64,000 nucleotides of DNA from NCBI RefSeq assembly GCF_016863035.1, contig NZ_BOOC01000005.1:1-64000 (forward strand). Direction: 5' to 3'. The notes beneath the pieces are model-generated. The model had not been told where the DNA came from and searched no databases. It saw nothing but the letters and a program-made list of their open reading frames with translations. This document shows positions 40,935 to 48,880 of this stretch, piece by piece; within the stretch, counting starts at the first letter, position 1, and the number at the start of each line of letters is the position of its first letter. The translations under genes were made by a program, and so were the position numbers. The DNA comes from Microbispora corallina (GTDB lineage: Bacteria > Actinomycetota > Actinomycetes > Streptosporangiales > Streptosporangiaceae).

Positions 40935-42532
40935 GCCGCGCCGACCTCCTGGTCCGGGGCGGCGTCCTCGTGGACGGCACGGGCGCGCCGGGCCGGGCCG
41001 CCGACGTGGCCGTGACCGGGGGCCGGCTGGCCGTCCTGCCTCCGGGCGCCGCCGTCGAGGCTACCGAGGTGCTCGACGCCCGCGGGCGGATCGTCGCCCC
41101 CGGCTTCGTCGACGTCCACACCCATTCCGACGGCACGGCCCTGCTCGGCGAGGCGGACGCCGGACGGGCCCTGGTCCGGGCGGCCGTGCTTCAGGGCGTG
41201 ACGACCGAGATCTGCGGCAACTGCGGCTCGGGCCTGTTCCCCGCCCTGCCCGCGCGGCTGCCCGCGATGCGCGCCGACGCCAGGGTCACCTTCGGCGGCG
41301 ACACCGGAATGTTCCGCGACTTCGCGGGGTTCGCCGCCGCGCACACCGCCGCCGGCCGGGCCAACAACGTCGCGTCCCTCGTCGGCCACGGCACGCTGCG
41401 GTCCGGCGTGCTCGGGCCCGTCGACCGCCCCGCCCGGCCCGAGGAGCTGCGCGAGATGTGCGCGCTGCTCGACCTCGCCCTCTCCCAGGGCGCCGCGGGC
41501 CTGTCGACCGGTCTCATCTACACCCCCGGCTCGTACGCCGGCACGGACGAGGTGGTCGCGCTCGCCGCCGTCGCCGCCCGGCACGGCAAGCCGTACGTCA
41601 CCCACCTGCGCGACGAGATGTCCCGGGTGGAGGAGGCGCTGGAGGAGGCGGTCGAGATCTCGGTGCGCAGCGGCGCGGCGCTGCACGTCTCGCACCACAA
41701 GACCGCCGGCCGGTACGCCTGGGGGCGCACCGAGCGCACCCTCCCGCGCATCTCCGCGCTACGCGCCGCCGGGATGGACGTGACCTGCGACGTCTACCCG
41801 TACACGGCCGCCAGCACCGCGCTGTCCGCCATGCTGCCGCCCTGGGCGAACGACGGCGGCCTCGCGGCCCTCGCGGCGCGGCTCGGCGACCCGGCGCAGC
41901 GCGACCGCATGCGGCGGGCCATCGCCGAGGGCGTGCCGGGCTGGGAGAACACGGTGGGCAACGGCGGCTGGGACCGCATCTCTGTCGCGTGCGCCCCGCG
42001 CCATCCGCAGACCGAGGGCAGGACGATCGCCGAGCTCGCCGCCGCCGCGTCGGCCGACCCCCTCGACACGGCCGCCGGCCTCCTGGTGGCCGAGCGCGGC
42101 GAGGTGACGATCATCAGCCACTCGATGGTGGAGGAGGACGTGCGGCGGGTGCTGGCCGCGCCGTACGCGATGATCGGCTCGGACGGCGTGCCGAAGCCCG
42201 GCGGGCGGCCCCACCCGCGCTGGGCCGGGACGTTCCCCCGGGTGCTCGGCCGGTACACGCGCGAGCTTGGACTGCTCACGCTGGAGGAGGCGGTGCACAA
42301 GATGACCGGCATGGCGGCGGCCCGGTTCGGGCTGGCCGGGCGCGGCGTGGTCCGCGACGGCGCGCACGCCGACCTGGTGGTGTTCGACGCGGAGCGGGTG
42401 GCCGACCGGGCGACGTTCACCGATCCGCTGCTCCCGCCCGAGGGGATCGAGGCCGTGGTCGTCTCCGGCGCGGTCGTGGTGCGGGACGGCGAGGAGACGG
42501 GCGCCCGCCCGGGACGGGTCCTGACCACGTGA
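40931..42532 (+). CDS. N-acyl-D-amino-acid deacylase (D-aminoacylase, amidohydrolase superfamily)
   Basis: A 533-residue protein. The composite sandwich start [20 protein letters not shown] leads to the metal motif [12 protein letters not shown] (H63, H65), [12 protein letters not shown] (bridging Cys region of D-aminoacylases), [35 protein letters not shown], and the late Asp in [20 protein letters not shown]. These are the diagnostic blocks of D-aminoacylase/N-acyl-D-Glu deacylase. It releases D-amino acids from N-acyl derivatives in the cytoplasm. Overlap with the transporter ATPase links uptake and hydrolysis in one operon. Confidence 0.92.
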   Translation: MSRADLLVRGGVLVDGTGAPGRAADVAVTGGRLAVLPPGAAVEATEVLDARGRIVAPGFVDVHTHSDGTALLGEADAGRALVRAAVLQGVTTEICGNCGSGLFPALPARLPAMRADARVTFGGDTGMFRDFAGFAAAHTAAGRANNVASLVGHGTLRSGVLGPVDRPARPEELREMCALLDLALSQGAAGLSTGLIYTPGSYAGTDEVVALAAVAARHGKPYVTHLRDEMSRVEEALEEAVEISVRSGAALHVSHHKTAGRYAWGRTERTLPRISALRAAGMDVTCDVYPYTAASTALSAMLPPWANDGGLAALAARLGDPAQRDRMRRAIAEGVPGWENTVGNGGWDRISVACAPRHPQTEGRTIAELAAAASADPLDTAAGLLVAERGEVTIISHSMVEEDVRRVLAAPYAMIGSDGVPKPGGRPHPRWAGTFPRVLGRYTRELGLLTLEEAVHKMTGMAAARFGLAGRGVVRDGAHADLVVFDAERVADRATFTDPLLPPEGIEAVVVSGAVVVRDGEETGARPGRVLTT

Positions 42533-43452
42533 GCCGCGAAACCCCCGCCCGCCCGGACGCCGGGCTCGCGGGCACGTTGGATACCGGGCTCGCGGGCACG
42601 GGGGCCGCCGGGCTCGCGGACATGCCGGACGCCTTCGGCGAGGGGTGCCCGGGGACGCTGGCCGTCTGCGTTCCCGGCCTGCTCGCCCTCAACGAGGACG
42701 TCGAGCTCCCCCTGGCCAGCACGGGCAAGCTGCTGCTGCTCGCCGCGCTCGCCCAGGACATCGCGTCGGGCGCCGTCGACCCGGCCGAGCCGGTCACACT
42801 GCTGGAGGAGGACCGCGCGGGCGGGTCGGGCCTGCTGACCGGCTCCGGGGAGACGCCCGGGCTGTCGGCGGCCACGTGGACGGTCGCCGACCTCGCCCTG
42901 CTCACGGCCGCGGTCAGCGACAACACGGCGACGAACGCGCTGCTGCGGCGGCTCGGGCTCGACCGGGCCGACGCGGCGGCCCGCGGGCTCGGGATGGCCC
43001 GCACGCGGATCCACGACCGGATCCGCGAGCCCCGGCTGCCCGTCCATCCGCCGGCGTTCGCCACCGGCACGGCCCGGGAGCTGGCCTCCCTCACCACGGC
43101 CCTCGCCCACGGGCACGAGCCGTGGCACGGGCTCCTGCTCGGGTGGATGGCGCACAACACCGACAGAGGCTTGGTCCCCGCCCTGCTCCCCCACGATCCG
43201 GAGGACCGGCTCCCGCCGCGGGCGGTGCCGTACCCGGGGGTCTGGGTGGCGAACAAGACCGGCACGGACACCGGGACGCGGGCCGACGCCGGCGTGATCG
43301 TGGGCGCGCGCCGCGCGGGCTACGCCGTCCTCGCGCACGGCCCGGCCGGGTCGGAGCACGCACTGGTCCAGGCCGTACGGCGGGCGGGACTGGCCATCGG
43401 CTCCCTCGTGCAGCCTGGGCCAGGGCCGGCGGTCGGCGCGGAGCAACGCTGA
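42529..43452 (+). CDS. Cytoplasmic class A beta-lactamase-like serine hydrolase
   Basis: A 307-residue protein with class A landmarks at near-Ambler positions: STGK (Ser64-Lys67), SDN (130-132) in TAAVSDNTATNALL, and KTG (243-245) in NKTGTDTGTRADAG. The omega loop reads HDRIREPRLP, keeping the E-P-x-L of true enzymes but with Pro where the deacylation-assisting Asn should be. No signal peptide is present. Instead the first 35 residues are a GLAGT-type repeat. A cytoplasmic member next to a D-aminoacylase suggests a peptidase, amidase or esterase acting on imported D-amino-acid compounds rather than drug resistance. Ends before a possible bidirectional hairpin near 43472-43504. Confidence 0.75.
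   Translation: MSRETPARPDAGLAGTLDTGLAGTGAAGLADMPDAFGEGCPGTLAVCVPGLLALNEDVELPLASTGKLLLLAALAQDIASGAVDPAEPVTLLEEDRAGGSGLLTGSGETPGLSAATWTVADLALLTAAVSDNTATNALLRRLGLDRADAAARGLGMARTRIHDRIREPRLPVHPPAFATGTARELASLTTALAHGHEPWHGLLLGWMAHNTDRGLVPALLPHDPEDRLPPRAVPYPGVWVANKTGTDTGTRADAGVIVGARRAGYAVLAHGPAGSEHALVQAVRRAGLAIGSLVQPGPGPAVGAEQR
42560..42624. repeat. 24-bp tandem repeat at the start of the beta-lactamase-like gene
   Basis: CCGGGCTCGCGGGCACG occurs at 42560-42576 and 42584-42600, and with two changes at 42608-42624, a 24-bp period in frame. It encodes three near-copies of GLAGT in the N-terminal tail, which is probably disordered. Confidence 0.75.
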
Positions 43453-43535
43453 GCCGGGGCCGGGACGGCGCGCCCGGGCTGGCAGCAGGGGGTGACAGCC
43501 GGGCCGAGCCGACGCATTGCAGCCCCGGCCGGAGA

Positions 43536-44447
43536 TCAGCGCAGGGTGACGCTGAGCCGGGCCGAGGCGTCGCGGAGGTAGTCGAGGAACGCCCGGAGCG
43601 CCGGGTTGGGATTGGTGGGCCGGGTGGCGGCGCCCACCCGCCGGTAGAGCTTCGGCCCCTCCACGTGACAGACCTGCACCCCGGTGGCCCCCTGGACGCC
43701 GAGGCTCGGGACCAGGGCCACCCCCAGCCCGGCCCGCACCAGGCCGAGCGTGACCTCGTAGTGGTCGCTGCGGCAGCGGATGGCGGGGGTGAAGCCCTCC
43801 AGCGCGCTCGCGCGTTCCAGCACCGACACCGGCGTCTCGGTGCCGAACGTGGTGATCCACGGATCGTCGGCCAGGTCGGCGAGCCGCACCCGGGGCCGGC
43901 GCGCCGCCGGATGACCGAGCGGCACGACCAGCAGGTGCGGCTCGTCGAAGAGGTGGACGACCTCCACGCCCTTCGGCGGCTTCCAGGTGTCGAGGGCGTG
44001 CTCGAAGACGACCAGCACGTCGAGCGCGCCGCGTTCGACGTCGGGGAGCAGCTCGTGGGGCTGGCCGAGCACCAGGTCGAGCTCGACGCCGGGGTGGCGG
44101 GCCGTGAACGACGACAGGGCGAGCGGCAACAGCCGGTACCCGGCCGAGGCGAAGAACCCGATGCGCAGCTGGCCCGCGTCGGCCCTGGCCTGCGCGAACA
44201 GGTCCTTCTCCGCCGACTCGATGAGGTCGAGCACCTCCTGGGCCCGGGTCGCCAGCCGCCGCCCGGCCGCGGTCAGCTGGAGGCTGTGGGCGGACCGCTC
44301 CACCAGGCCCACCCCGGCCTCCTCCTCCAGCCGGGCGAGCTGGTGGGAGACGGCGGAGGGCGACAGCCGCAACGTCCGGGCGGCTCCGGCGATGCTCCCG
44401 GTCCTGAAGACCTCCTGGAGCACCTTCAGGCGGTGGCTGCTGAGCAT
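43536..44447 (-). CDS. LysR family transcriptional regulator
   Basis: A 303-residue LysR-type protein: N-terminal wHTH HRLKVLQEVFRTGSIAGAAR, TLRLSPSAVSHQLARLEEEA, then a periplasmic-binding-like effector domain (LRIGFFASAGYRLLPLALSS, LDVLVVFEHALDTWKPPKGV, VTLGLVRAGLGVALVPSLGV). It is convergent with the D-aminoacylase operon and lies 40 bp from the NTF2-like gene on its own strand. Its targets cannot be assigned, since no gene is divergent from it. TGGGGGA serves as Shine-Dalgarno before the ATG. Confidence 0.88.
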   Translation of the reverse strand: MLSSHRLKVLQEVFRTGSIAGAARTLRLSPSAVSHQLARLEEEAGVGLVERSAHSLQLTAAGRRLATRAQEVLDLIESAEKDLFAQARADAGQLRIGFFASAGYRLLPLALSSFTARHPGVELDLVLGQPHELLPDVERGALDVLVVFEHALDTWKPPKGVEVVHLFDEPHLLVVPLGHPAARRPRVRLADLADDPWITTFGTETPVSVLERASALEGFTPAIRCRSDHYEVTLGLVRAGLGVALVPSLGVQGATGVQVCHVEGPKLYRRVGAATRPTNPNPALRAFLDYLRDASARLSVTLR

Positions 44448-44487
44448 TCCCCCAGTATCGGCGCCGCCCGGACCGTCGCGTCCCAGG

Positions 44488-44910
44488 TCAGGGGCCGGGG
44501 AACTGGTAGTCGGTCACGATGCGGCCGTCCTCGCCGAGCACCAGGACCTCCAGCCCGCCGCCCACCGGGTCGCCGCCGCCGACCGGCACCATCTCCCAGG
44601 TGAACTTCACCATCTCGCGGAGGCGGACGACGTCCCCGGCGGACCGGAACGTGTACTCCCCCGGGGCGACGAACGTCCGGTAGGCGTGGGCCACCCGCGC
44701 CTCGATGGCGTCGTACCCGTGGACCTCCAGGGTGGTGTGGTCGAAGCCCAGGCCGGCGGCCGTCTCCCGGATCTCCTGGGGCGGCTGGAGCACGTGGCCC
44801 CCGCCCTCCGCCCACAACTCCTCGATGGTCGTACGACGTACCCCGGCGTCCGGCTCGCCCCAGAGGGCGACGTAGCGGCCGACCAGGTTCCCCGCGTCGA
44901 TGTCGATCAC
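44488..44910 (-). CDS. NTF2-like/SnoaL-like protein
   Basis: A 140-residue protein. VGRYVALWGEPDAGVRRTTI opens the fold, followed by TIEELWAEGGGHVLQPPQEI, TLEVHGYDAIEARVAHAYRT and the closing strand LVLGEDGRIVTDYQFP. It has the NTF2-like cone with a polar pocket; function unknown. The GTG at 44910 is preferred because GAGGAGA lies just upstream. It probably starts a two-gene unit with the LysR gene 40 bp downstream. The 207-bp gap 44911-45117 to the divergent secreted-protein gene has no other gene. Confidence 0.75.
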   Translation of the reverse strand: MIDIDAGNLVGRYVALWGEPDAGVRRTTIEELWAEGGGHVLQPPQEIRETAAGLGFDHTTLEVHGYDAIEARVAHAYRTFVAPGEYTFRSAGDVVRLREMVKFTWEMVPVGGGDPVGGGLEVLVLGEDGRIVTDYQFPGP

Positions 44911-45117
44911 TGTTTCTCCTCGCAGGCATGTCCGTGCGCGTTCCCCTCCGCGAACCCGCGAACGGTCGCGGAGCACTCCGAATGCTCCCGAGGGCCCCGC
45001 CGACCGGCAATTCCCGAAAAGGAATGACCATCCCCGCTTCGCGTCGGCAACCGCGAAGTGGGATCGGCCGTCTTCTCCTGCGTCCCGTTCTTCACAGACA
45101 TCACCAGAGGAGTCGCC

Positions 45118-45861
45118 GTGCGCGTCCGTTCTCTGTTATCCGTCGTCATCGTCGCCCTCGGGCTGCTCGTCGCCCCGTTCGCGGCCCAGGCCGGCGCCGT
45201 CGCCCACTCCGCCTCGGCGAGCTGCTACCGGCAGGTCGGCGACCACTGGGAGTGCGTCACGCCCGGCGCGTTCTGCCCGGCCGCCGCGCACGGCAAGTAC
45301 GGCTACTCGGAGGACGGCGACGCCTACAGGTGCGTGCAGGACGGGTCGTACTGGCGGTGGAAGCCCACCTCGACGTCCGGCCCGGCGCCGACGCCCACGC
45401 CGAGCCCCACCGCGAAGCCCGTGAAGCCCGCCTGCTCCCGCGCCTATCTGCCGCTGCCCGACCCGAAGTGCCAGCCCGGCGCCCGCAACCCCGCCGTCAC
45501 CCAGGCCACGATCGCCACCACCGTCTGCAGGGCCGGCTGGGTCAAGAAGATCCAGGCGCCCGCGAGCTACACGAACGCGCTGCGGGTCAAGCAGATCGCC
45601 CAGTACGGCCACAAGGACACCCGGCCGTCCCACTACCAGGAGGACGCCCTCATCCCGCTGTCTCTGGGCGGGGCGCCGAAGAGCGTCAAGAACCTGTGGC
45701 CCGAGCCCCTCTACAAGGCCGGCGGCCGCACGGCACTCGACAAGGACGCCGTGGAGCGCCGGCTCGCCAGGGCCGTCTGCGCCGGTGACGTACGGCTCTC
45801 GGCCGCGCAGAAGGCGATCGCGAAGGACTGGCGGACGGCCCTGAAGAGGCTCGGCCTGTAG
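45118..45861 (+). CDS. Secreted HNH-nuclease-like domain protein with altered active site
   Basis: A 247-residue protein. A signal peptide (LLSVVIVALGLLVAPFAAQA) is followed by a Cys-containing region (ASCYRQVGDHWECVTPGAFC) and a Pro/Thr linker. The C-terminal domain reads NPAVTQATIATTVCRAGWVK and HYQEDALIPLSLGGAPKSVK, then NLWPEP. Secreted actinobacterial relatives that I recall have D-H-L-I-P-L-E-L-G-G at this point, an HNH/ββα-metal-like motif. Here the His is Ala and the following Glu is Ser, so catalysis is doubtful. AGAGGAG precedes the GTG at 45118. Confidence 0.7.
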   Translation: MRVRSLLSVVIVALGLLVAPFAAQAGAVAHSASASCYRQVGDHWECVTPGAFCPAAAHGKYGYSEDGDAYRCVQDGSYWRWKPTSTSGPAPTPTPSPTAKPVKPACSRAYLPLPDPKCQPGARNPAVTQATIATTVCRAGWVKKIQAPASYTNALRVKQIAQYGHKDTRPSHYQEDALIPLSLGGAPKSVKNLWPEPLYKAGGRTALDKDAVERRLARAVCAGDVRLSAAQKAIAKDWRTALKRLGL

Positions 45862-45911
45862 GACGTGACCCCGCCGCGCCGCTCACCGTCCCGTGAGCGG
45901 CGCCGGCGGCC

Positions 45912-46304
45912 TCAGCGCGGGCTGACGATCCTCTCGGGCTCGATCACGAAGATCACGCGTACCTGGTCGCGTCCGCCGAACCAGGGGTACGGCCCGCCCA
46001 GGTACTTCTGCGCCAGCGCCTCGATGTGGTCGGCCGCGCCGTCGGTCGTGACCTTGACCACCCGGCCGCGTACCTGGACGTACCGCGACGGCTGGTCGGG
46101 GTCGGAGACGGCGAGAGCCACCCGCGGGTCCCGGTCGACGTTGCGGGTCTTCACGTGGGTCTGCACGGTGTTGACGAGGATGTGCTCGCCGTCGGTGTCC
46201 ACCCACGTCTGGGTGAGCTGCGGCGACCCGTCGGGCATCGTGGTCGCGAGATAGCAGGTGCTCGGCCGCCGCAGCAGCGCGATCAGTTCTTCGGTGAGTT
46301 TCAC
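45912..46304 (-). CDS. PPOX-class (probable F420-dependent) oxidoreductase
   Basis: A 130-residue split-barrel flavin/F420-binding protein: LTEELIALLRRPSTCYLATT, MPDGSPQLTQTWVDTDGEHI, LVNTVQTHVKTRNVDRDPRV and ALAVSDPDQPSRYVQVRGRV are the conserved blocks of actinobacterial PPOX proteins. It would reduce an unknown substrate with F420H2 or FMNH2. The GTG at 46304 is chosen since the family starts at VKLTEELIALL. The 270-bp region 46305-46574 upstream contains no recognisable gene. Confidence 0.86.
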   Translation of the reverse strand: MKLTEELIALLRRPSTCYLATTMPDGSPQLTQTWVDTDGEHILVNTVQTHVKTRNVDRDPRVALAVSDPDQPSRYVQVRGRVVKVTTDGAADHIEALAQKYLGGPYPWFGGRDQVRVIFVIEPERIVSPR

Positions 46305-46574
46305 GACGGTCTCTCGGCAGGGCGGGGCGCGGCGGACGCGCCCGCACGGCATGGTCGTGCGGCAGGATACGTGCCCCACCTGCGAGCCCATACGCAAGCC
46401 ACGCCCACACCGCCCGTCCGGGCCGCGCCGCCGTCTCCCGTCCCCGTACGGCGGTCCCGCGGGACTCCGTCCCGGTGAGCGCACCACGGCCTCAGCGGTC
46501 GCGGCGGCGGGCGATGCGTTTGCGCCGGGCGACCTCGCGGCGGTGCGGGGTTCAGGGTATCTCGCGGGGCCTCG

Positions 46575-47084
46575 TCAGGCCCGTCCCACGAGGGACGCCG
46601 AGAGCGGCAGCCCGTTCCTCCTCAGCTCCCTGACCCGGCCCAGCGCCGCCCGTACCTCCCGGGAGACCAGCAGCGCGACGACCCAGGAGATCACGGCGGA
46701 GGTGATGCACAGCGTGCAGAACGTGCCGGTCAGGACGGGCTGCGTGATCACCAGGCCGACGCCGGTGACCGCGAACGCGGCCGCCGTCAGCCCGACGAGC
46801 AGCACGAGCCACGGCCGGTCGTGCCACCGCCGGCTGCCTCCGGACAGCTCCAGGACCGCCTCGGCGAGGTAGGCGACCGCGCCCAGCGTCGCGTCGGACA
46901 CCGGGAGCATGCGGGACACGGCCGACGTCAGCACCGCCCGGGAGCCGTCCCCGAAGAACGGATCCCACACCGACGACAGCACGCCGTACTGGAACAGCGC
47001 CAGGTAGGTCGAGACCGCGCACCCGAAAAGGGCCAGGACGGCGATGGGCACCCTGCTGCGGAACGAACTGGGACCATCCGACAT
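46575..47084 (-). CDS. Vitamin K epoxide reductase (VKOR) family membrane protein
   Basis: A 169-residue protein with four or five transmembrane helices (VPIAVLALFGCAVSTYLALF, WLVLLVGLTAAAFAVTGVGL, ITSAVISWVVALLVSREV). The redox motif is CTLC (Cys123-Cys126) in LTGTFCTLCITSAV. The conserved loop VWDPFFGDGSRAVL and the SRMLPVSDATLGA segment fit bacterial VKOR. It reoxidises periplasmic thiol oxidases using menaquinone. The paired loop cysteines found in full VKORs are not seen (only Cys22), so it may be a variant. It lies 38 bp after crcB on the same strand. Confidence 0.82.
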   Translation of the reverse strand: MSDGPSSFRSRVPIAVLALFGCAVSTYLALFQYGVLSSVWDPFFGDGSRAVLTSAVSRMLPVSDATLGAVAYLAEAVLELSGGSRRWHDRPWLVLLVGLTAAAFAVTGVGLVITQPVLTGTFCTLCITSAVISWVVALLVSREVRAALGRVRELRRNGLPLSASLVGRA

Positions 47085-47122
47085 GACGCCTCGACTACCC
47101 CTCAGGGCCCGGCGCAACCGGA

Positions 47123-47485
47123 TCAGGCGGTGAGCGCCTGCGCGATCACCAGGCCGACGAAAGCGGCACCCAGACCGGCGACCAGACCGGCCACGACGTT
47201 GGCGAGCGCGTAGAAGCGGGCGCCGTCCTGGACCAGGCGCAGGGTCTCGTAGCTGAAGGTGGAGTAGGTGGTCAGCGCCCCGCAGAAGCCCGTCCCCACG
47301 AACGCGGTGACCGCGGGGCCGGCGGGCAGCCCGGCGAGCAGGCCGAGCACCAGCGACCCCGCGACGTTGACCGCGAGGGTCCCCCACGGGAACACCGAGT
47401 CGTGGCGCGCCTGGACGAACCGGTCGGTGAGGTAGCGCAGGGGCGCGCCGATCGCGGCCCCCAGCACGACGAGCAGGACCGTCAT
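47123..47485 (-). CDS. crcB: Fluoride channel CrcB/Fluc subunit (second copy)
   Basis: A 120-residue membrane protein with four helices: [20 protein letters not shown] (GxxxGxxxRY start), [19 protein letters not shown] with the pore Asn, and [20 protein letters not shown], the fluoride-selective GFCGxLTTFS motif. Two CrcB subunits make an antiparallel dual-topology dimer that exports fluoride. Its start overlaps the DUF190 stop by four bases. Together with the copy at 47838-48350 it probably forms a heterodimeric channel, since paired crcB genes often encode opposite-topology subunits. Confidence 0.93.
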   Translation of the reverse strand: MTVLLVVLGAAIGAPLRYLTDRFVQARHDSVFPWGTLAVNVAGSLVLGLLAGLPAGPAVTAFVGTGFCGALTTYSTFSYETLRLVQDGARFYALANVVAGLVAGLGAAFVGLVIAQALTA

Positions 47486-47838
47486 CCGGCGCCGCCCTCG
47501 GACGCGGGCCGCCCGGCGTAGCGGATCACCTCGACCGGGTCGAGCACGACCAGGCCCTCGGTGATCAGCTCGTCGAGCTGCGGGAGGAACGCCCGGATCC
47601 GGTCCTCCGCGTCGACGATGACGACCGCCACCGGCAGGTCGTCCGACAGCGACAGGATCCGGTCGGTGTGGACGCGGCTCGACGCGCCGTACCCCTCGAT
47701 GCCGCGCAGCACGGACGCGCCCGCCAGCCCGGCCGCGTGGGCGCGCGCCACGATCTCGTGATACAGCGGCCGGTGACGCCACCGGTCGGTCTCCCCGATG
47801 AAGACGGTCAGCCGTACGGCGGGGCCCGTCAGCCTCAT
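47482..47838 (-). CDS. DUF190 family protein of the fluoride-resistance operon
   Basis: A 118-residue protein: [60 protein letters not shown] and [20 protein letters not shown] are the DUF190 signature, a PII-like trimeric fold. DUF190 genes very often accompany crcB, but the role is unknown; a PII-like modulator of the channel is a reasonable guess. It is sandwiched between two crcB genes with TGATG and ATGA overlaps, so all three are translated as a unit. Confidence 0.92.
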   Translation of the reverse strand: MRLTGPAVRLTVFIGETDRWRHRPLYHEIVARAHAAGLAGASVLRGIEGYGASSRVHTDRILSLSDDLPVAVVIVDAEDRIRAFLPQLDELITEGLVVLDPVEVIRYAGRPASEGGAG

Positions 47839-48350
47839 CACGGCCTCCTCTCCCGGTGGCTCTCCCGGCGGCTCTGCGCGCGGGCCCGGCCGGCGCGGAC
47901 GGCGAACGACGTGACGGCGGCGCCGGCCCACACCGCCGTGAGGGCCGCGGCGAGCGTCGCCACGAGGTACGCGAGCGCCGTCACCGCCGCGCCCGCCGCC
48001 AGGGCCTGGTGGATGTCGACGACGTACGTCGAGAAGGTGGTGTAGCCGCCGAGCACCCCCACGCCCAGGAACGGCCGCAGCAGCCGGCGCCCGCTCCACA
48101 CCTCGCCGATCAGCACCATCAGCACACCGATCAGGAAACACCCGGACACGTTGACCAGGAACGTCGACCAGGGGAACCCGCCGGGCGGATGCGGCAGGGC
48201 GGTGGAGATCCCGAAGCGGGCGAGAGCCCCGAGCACGCCACCCGCGGAGACGGCGGCCAGAACCGGCAGCGGGCTGGGCCGCACCTCGGCGCGATCGGCC
48301 GGGACGTGGAGGTCGACATCGGGGTCGACGGGCGTGACCGGCTCCTGCAC
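47838..48350 (-). CDS. crcB: Fluoride channel CrcB/Fluc subunit (first copy)
   Basis: A 170-residue protein. A 30-residue acidic cytoplasmic extension is followed by four helices with [40 protein letters not shown] (pore Asn) and [18 protein letters not shown]. The conserved GFxGGxTTFS element appears here as [11 protein letters not shown]. The GTG at 48350 has GGAGG six bases upstream, and that Shine-Dalgarno is overlapped by a riboswitch-controlled hairpin. It exports fluoride together with the second copy and is the first gene of the operon. Confidence 0.93.
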   Translation of the reverse strand: MQEPVTPVDPDVDLHVPADRAEVRPSPLPVLAAVSAGGVLGALARFGISTALPHPPGGFPWSTFLVNVSGCFLIGVLMVLIGEVWSGRRLLRPFLGVGVLGGYTTFSTYVVDIHQALAAGAAVTALAYLVATLAAALTAVWAGAAVTSFAVRAGRARAQSRRESHRERRP

Positions 48351-48358
48351 TCGATCCT

Positions 48359-48390
48359 CCTACCGGCATGAACGCATCGCATGCGGTAGG
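48359..48390 (-). promoter_or_regulatory. Anti-Shine-Dalgarno hairpin coupled to the fluoride riboswitch
   Basis: On the minus-strand RNA CCTACC (48390-48385), the last strand of the fluoride aptamer, can pair with GGTAGG (48364-48359), which runs into the Shine-Dalgarno GGAGG (48360-48356). Inner pairing of GCATG with CATGC (48384-48380 with 70-66) extends the stem to 11 bp with one bulged G. Aptamer folding and this hairpin are mutually exclusive, giving translational ON control by fluoride. Confidence 0.65.
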
Positions 48391-48450
48391 GACCGTCGGC
48401 GACGCGGCGTCGCGGTTCTCCCCCTCGGGAACGGCGGGCCCCACCGCCGC
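48385..48450 (-). promoter_or_regulatory. Fluoride riboswitch (crcB motif)
   Basis: The minus-strand RNA shows the ordered conserved blocks of the fluoride aptamer: GGCGGTGGGGCCCGCC (48448-48433; consensus GGnGATGGnGYCCGCC), AACCGC (48417-48412), a short hairpin (GACGC/GCGTC, 48411-48401) and GCCGACGGTCCCTACC (48400-48385; consensus GCTGATGnCTCCTACC). It precedes crcB, its usual partner. The single departure at GATGG to GGTGG is a weakness to test. Confidence 0.8.
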
Positions 48451-48478
48451 CGCCCAGGACCGGCCAGGGCGTGCCACC

Positions 48479-48484
48479 ACTATA
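48479..48484 (-). promoter_or_regulatory. Likely -10 box of the fluoride operon
   Basis: TATAGT on the minus strand, about 30 bp before the first aptamer block, puts the transcript start near 48472. No good -35 hexamer is seen at 16-18 bp. Confidence 0.5.
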
Positions 48485-48567
48485 CGGGCCGCCGGGCGAC
48501 CCCTCCCTTCCTCGGGGGCGCCGCCCACGGCATCGGGAGGTACGGTGCCGGTGAGGAGGAACGGCCC

Positions 48568-48852
48568 ATGACGGACGAGAACATCACCGCGATCGGCCGC
48601 TGCTACGGCTGCAAGCGCAGATTCCGCTTCGACCCGGACACGGTCACGATGTTCCTGGTCGACCCGGAGACGAACCTCCCGCCCGGCATGAGTCCGCTGG
48701 GATCCCGGCGCGAACCCACCCCTGAGGCGCTGGCGCGGTCGGTGAAACTGCCGGTCTGCCCGGCCTGCGTCGAACGGGCCAAGCGGGTCCTGGAGGCCGG
48801 GACCGACCCCCGGCCTCCGGAGTTCCCCGTTTGGCACCGGCCCTCGTCCTGA
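48568..48852 (+). CDS. Small CxxC...CxxC zinc-ribbon-like protein, unknown function
   Basis: A 94-residue protein starting [20 protein letters not shown] with CYGC and, 50 residues later, [16 protein letters not shown]. The two CxxC pairs probably hold one zinc ion. The middle ([20 protein letters not shown]) is conserved in many actinobacterial and actinophage hypothetical proteins as I remember them. GAGGAGGA precedes the ATG. It is divergent from the fluoride operon and convergent with the serine hydrolase gene. Confidence 0.72.
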   Translation: MTDENITAIGRCYGCKRRFRFDPDTVTMFLVDPETNLPPGMSPLGSRREPTPEALARSVKLPVCPACVERAKRVLEAGTDPRPPEFPVWHRPSS

Positions 48853-48880
48853 CCCCGCGCCGGAGCGTGCACGTGGGCCG

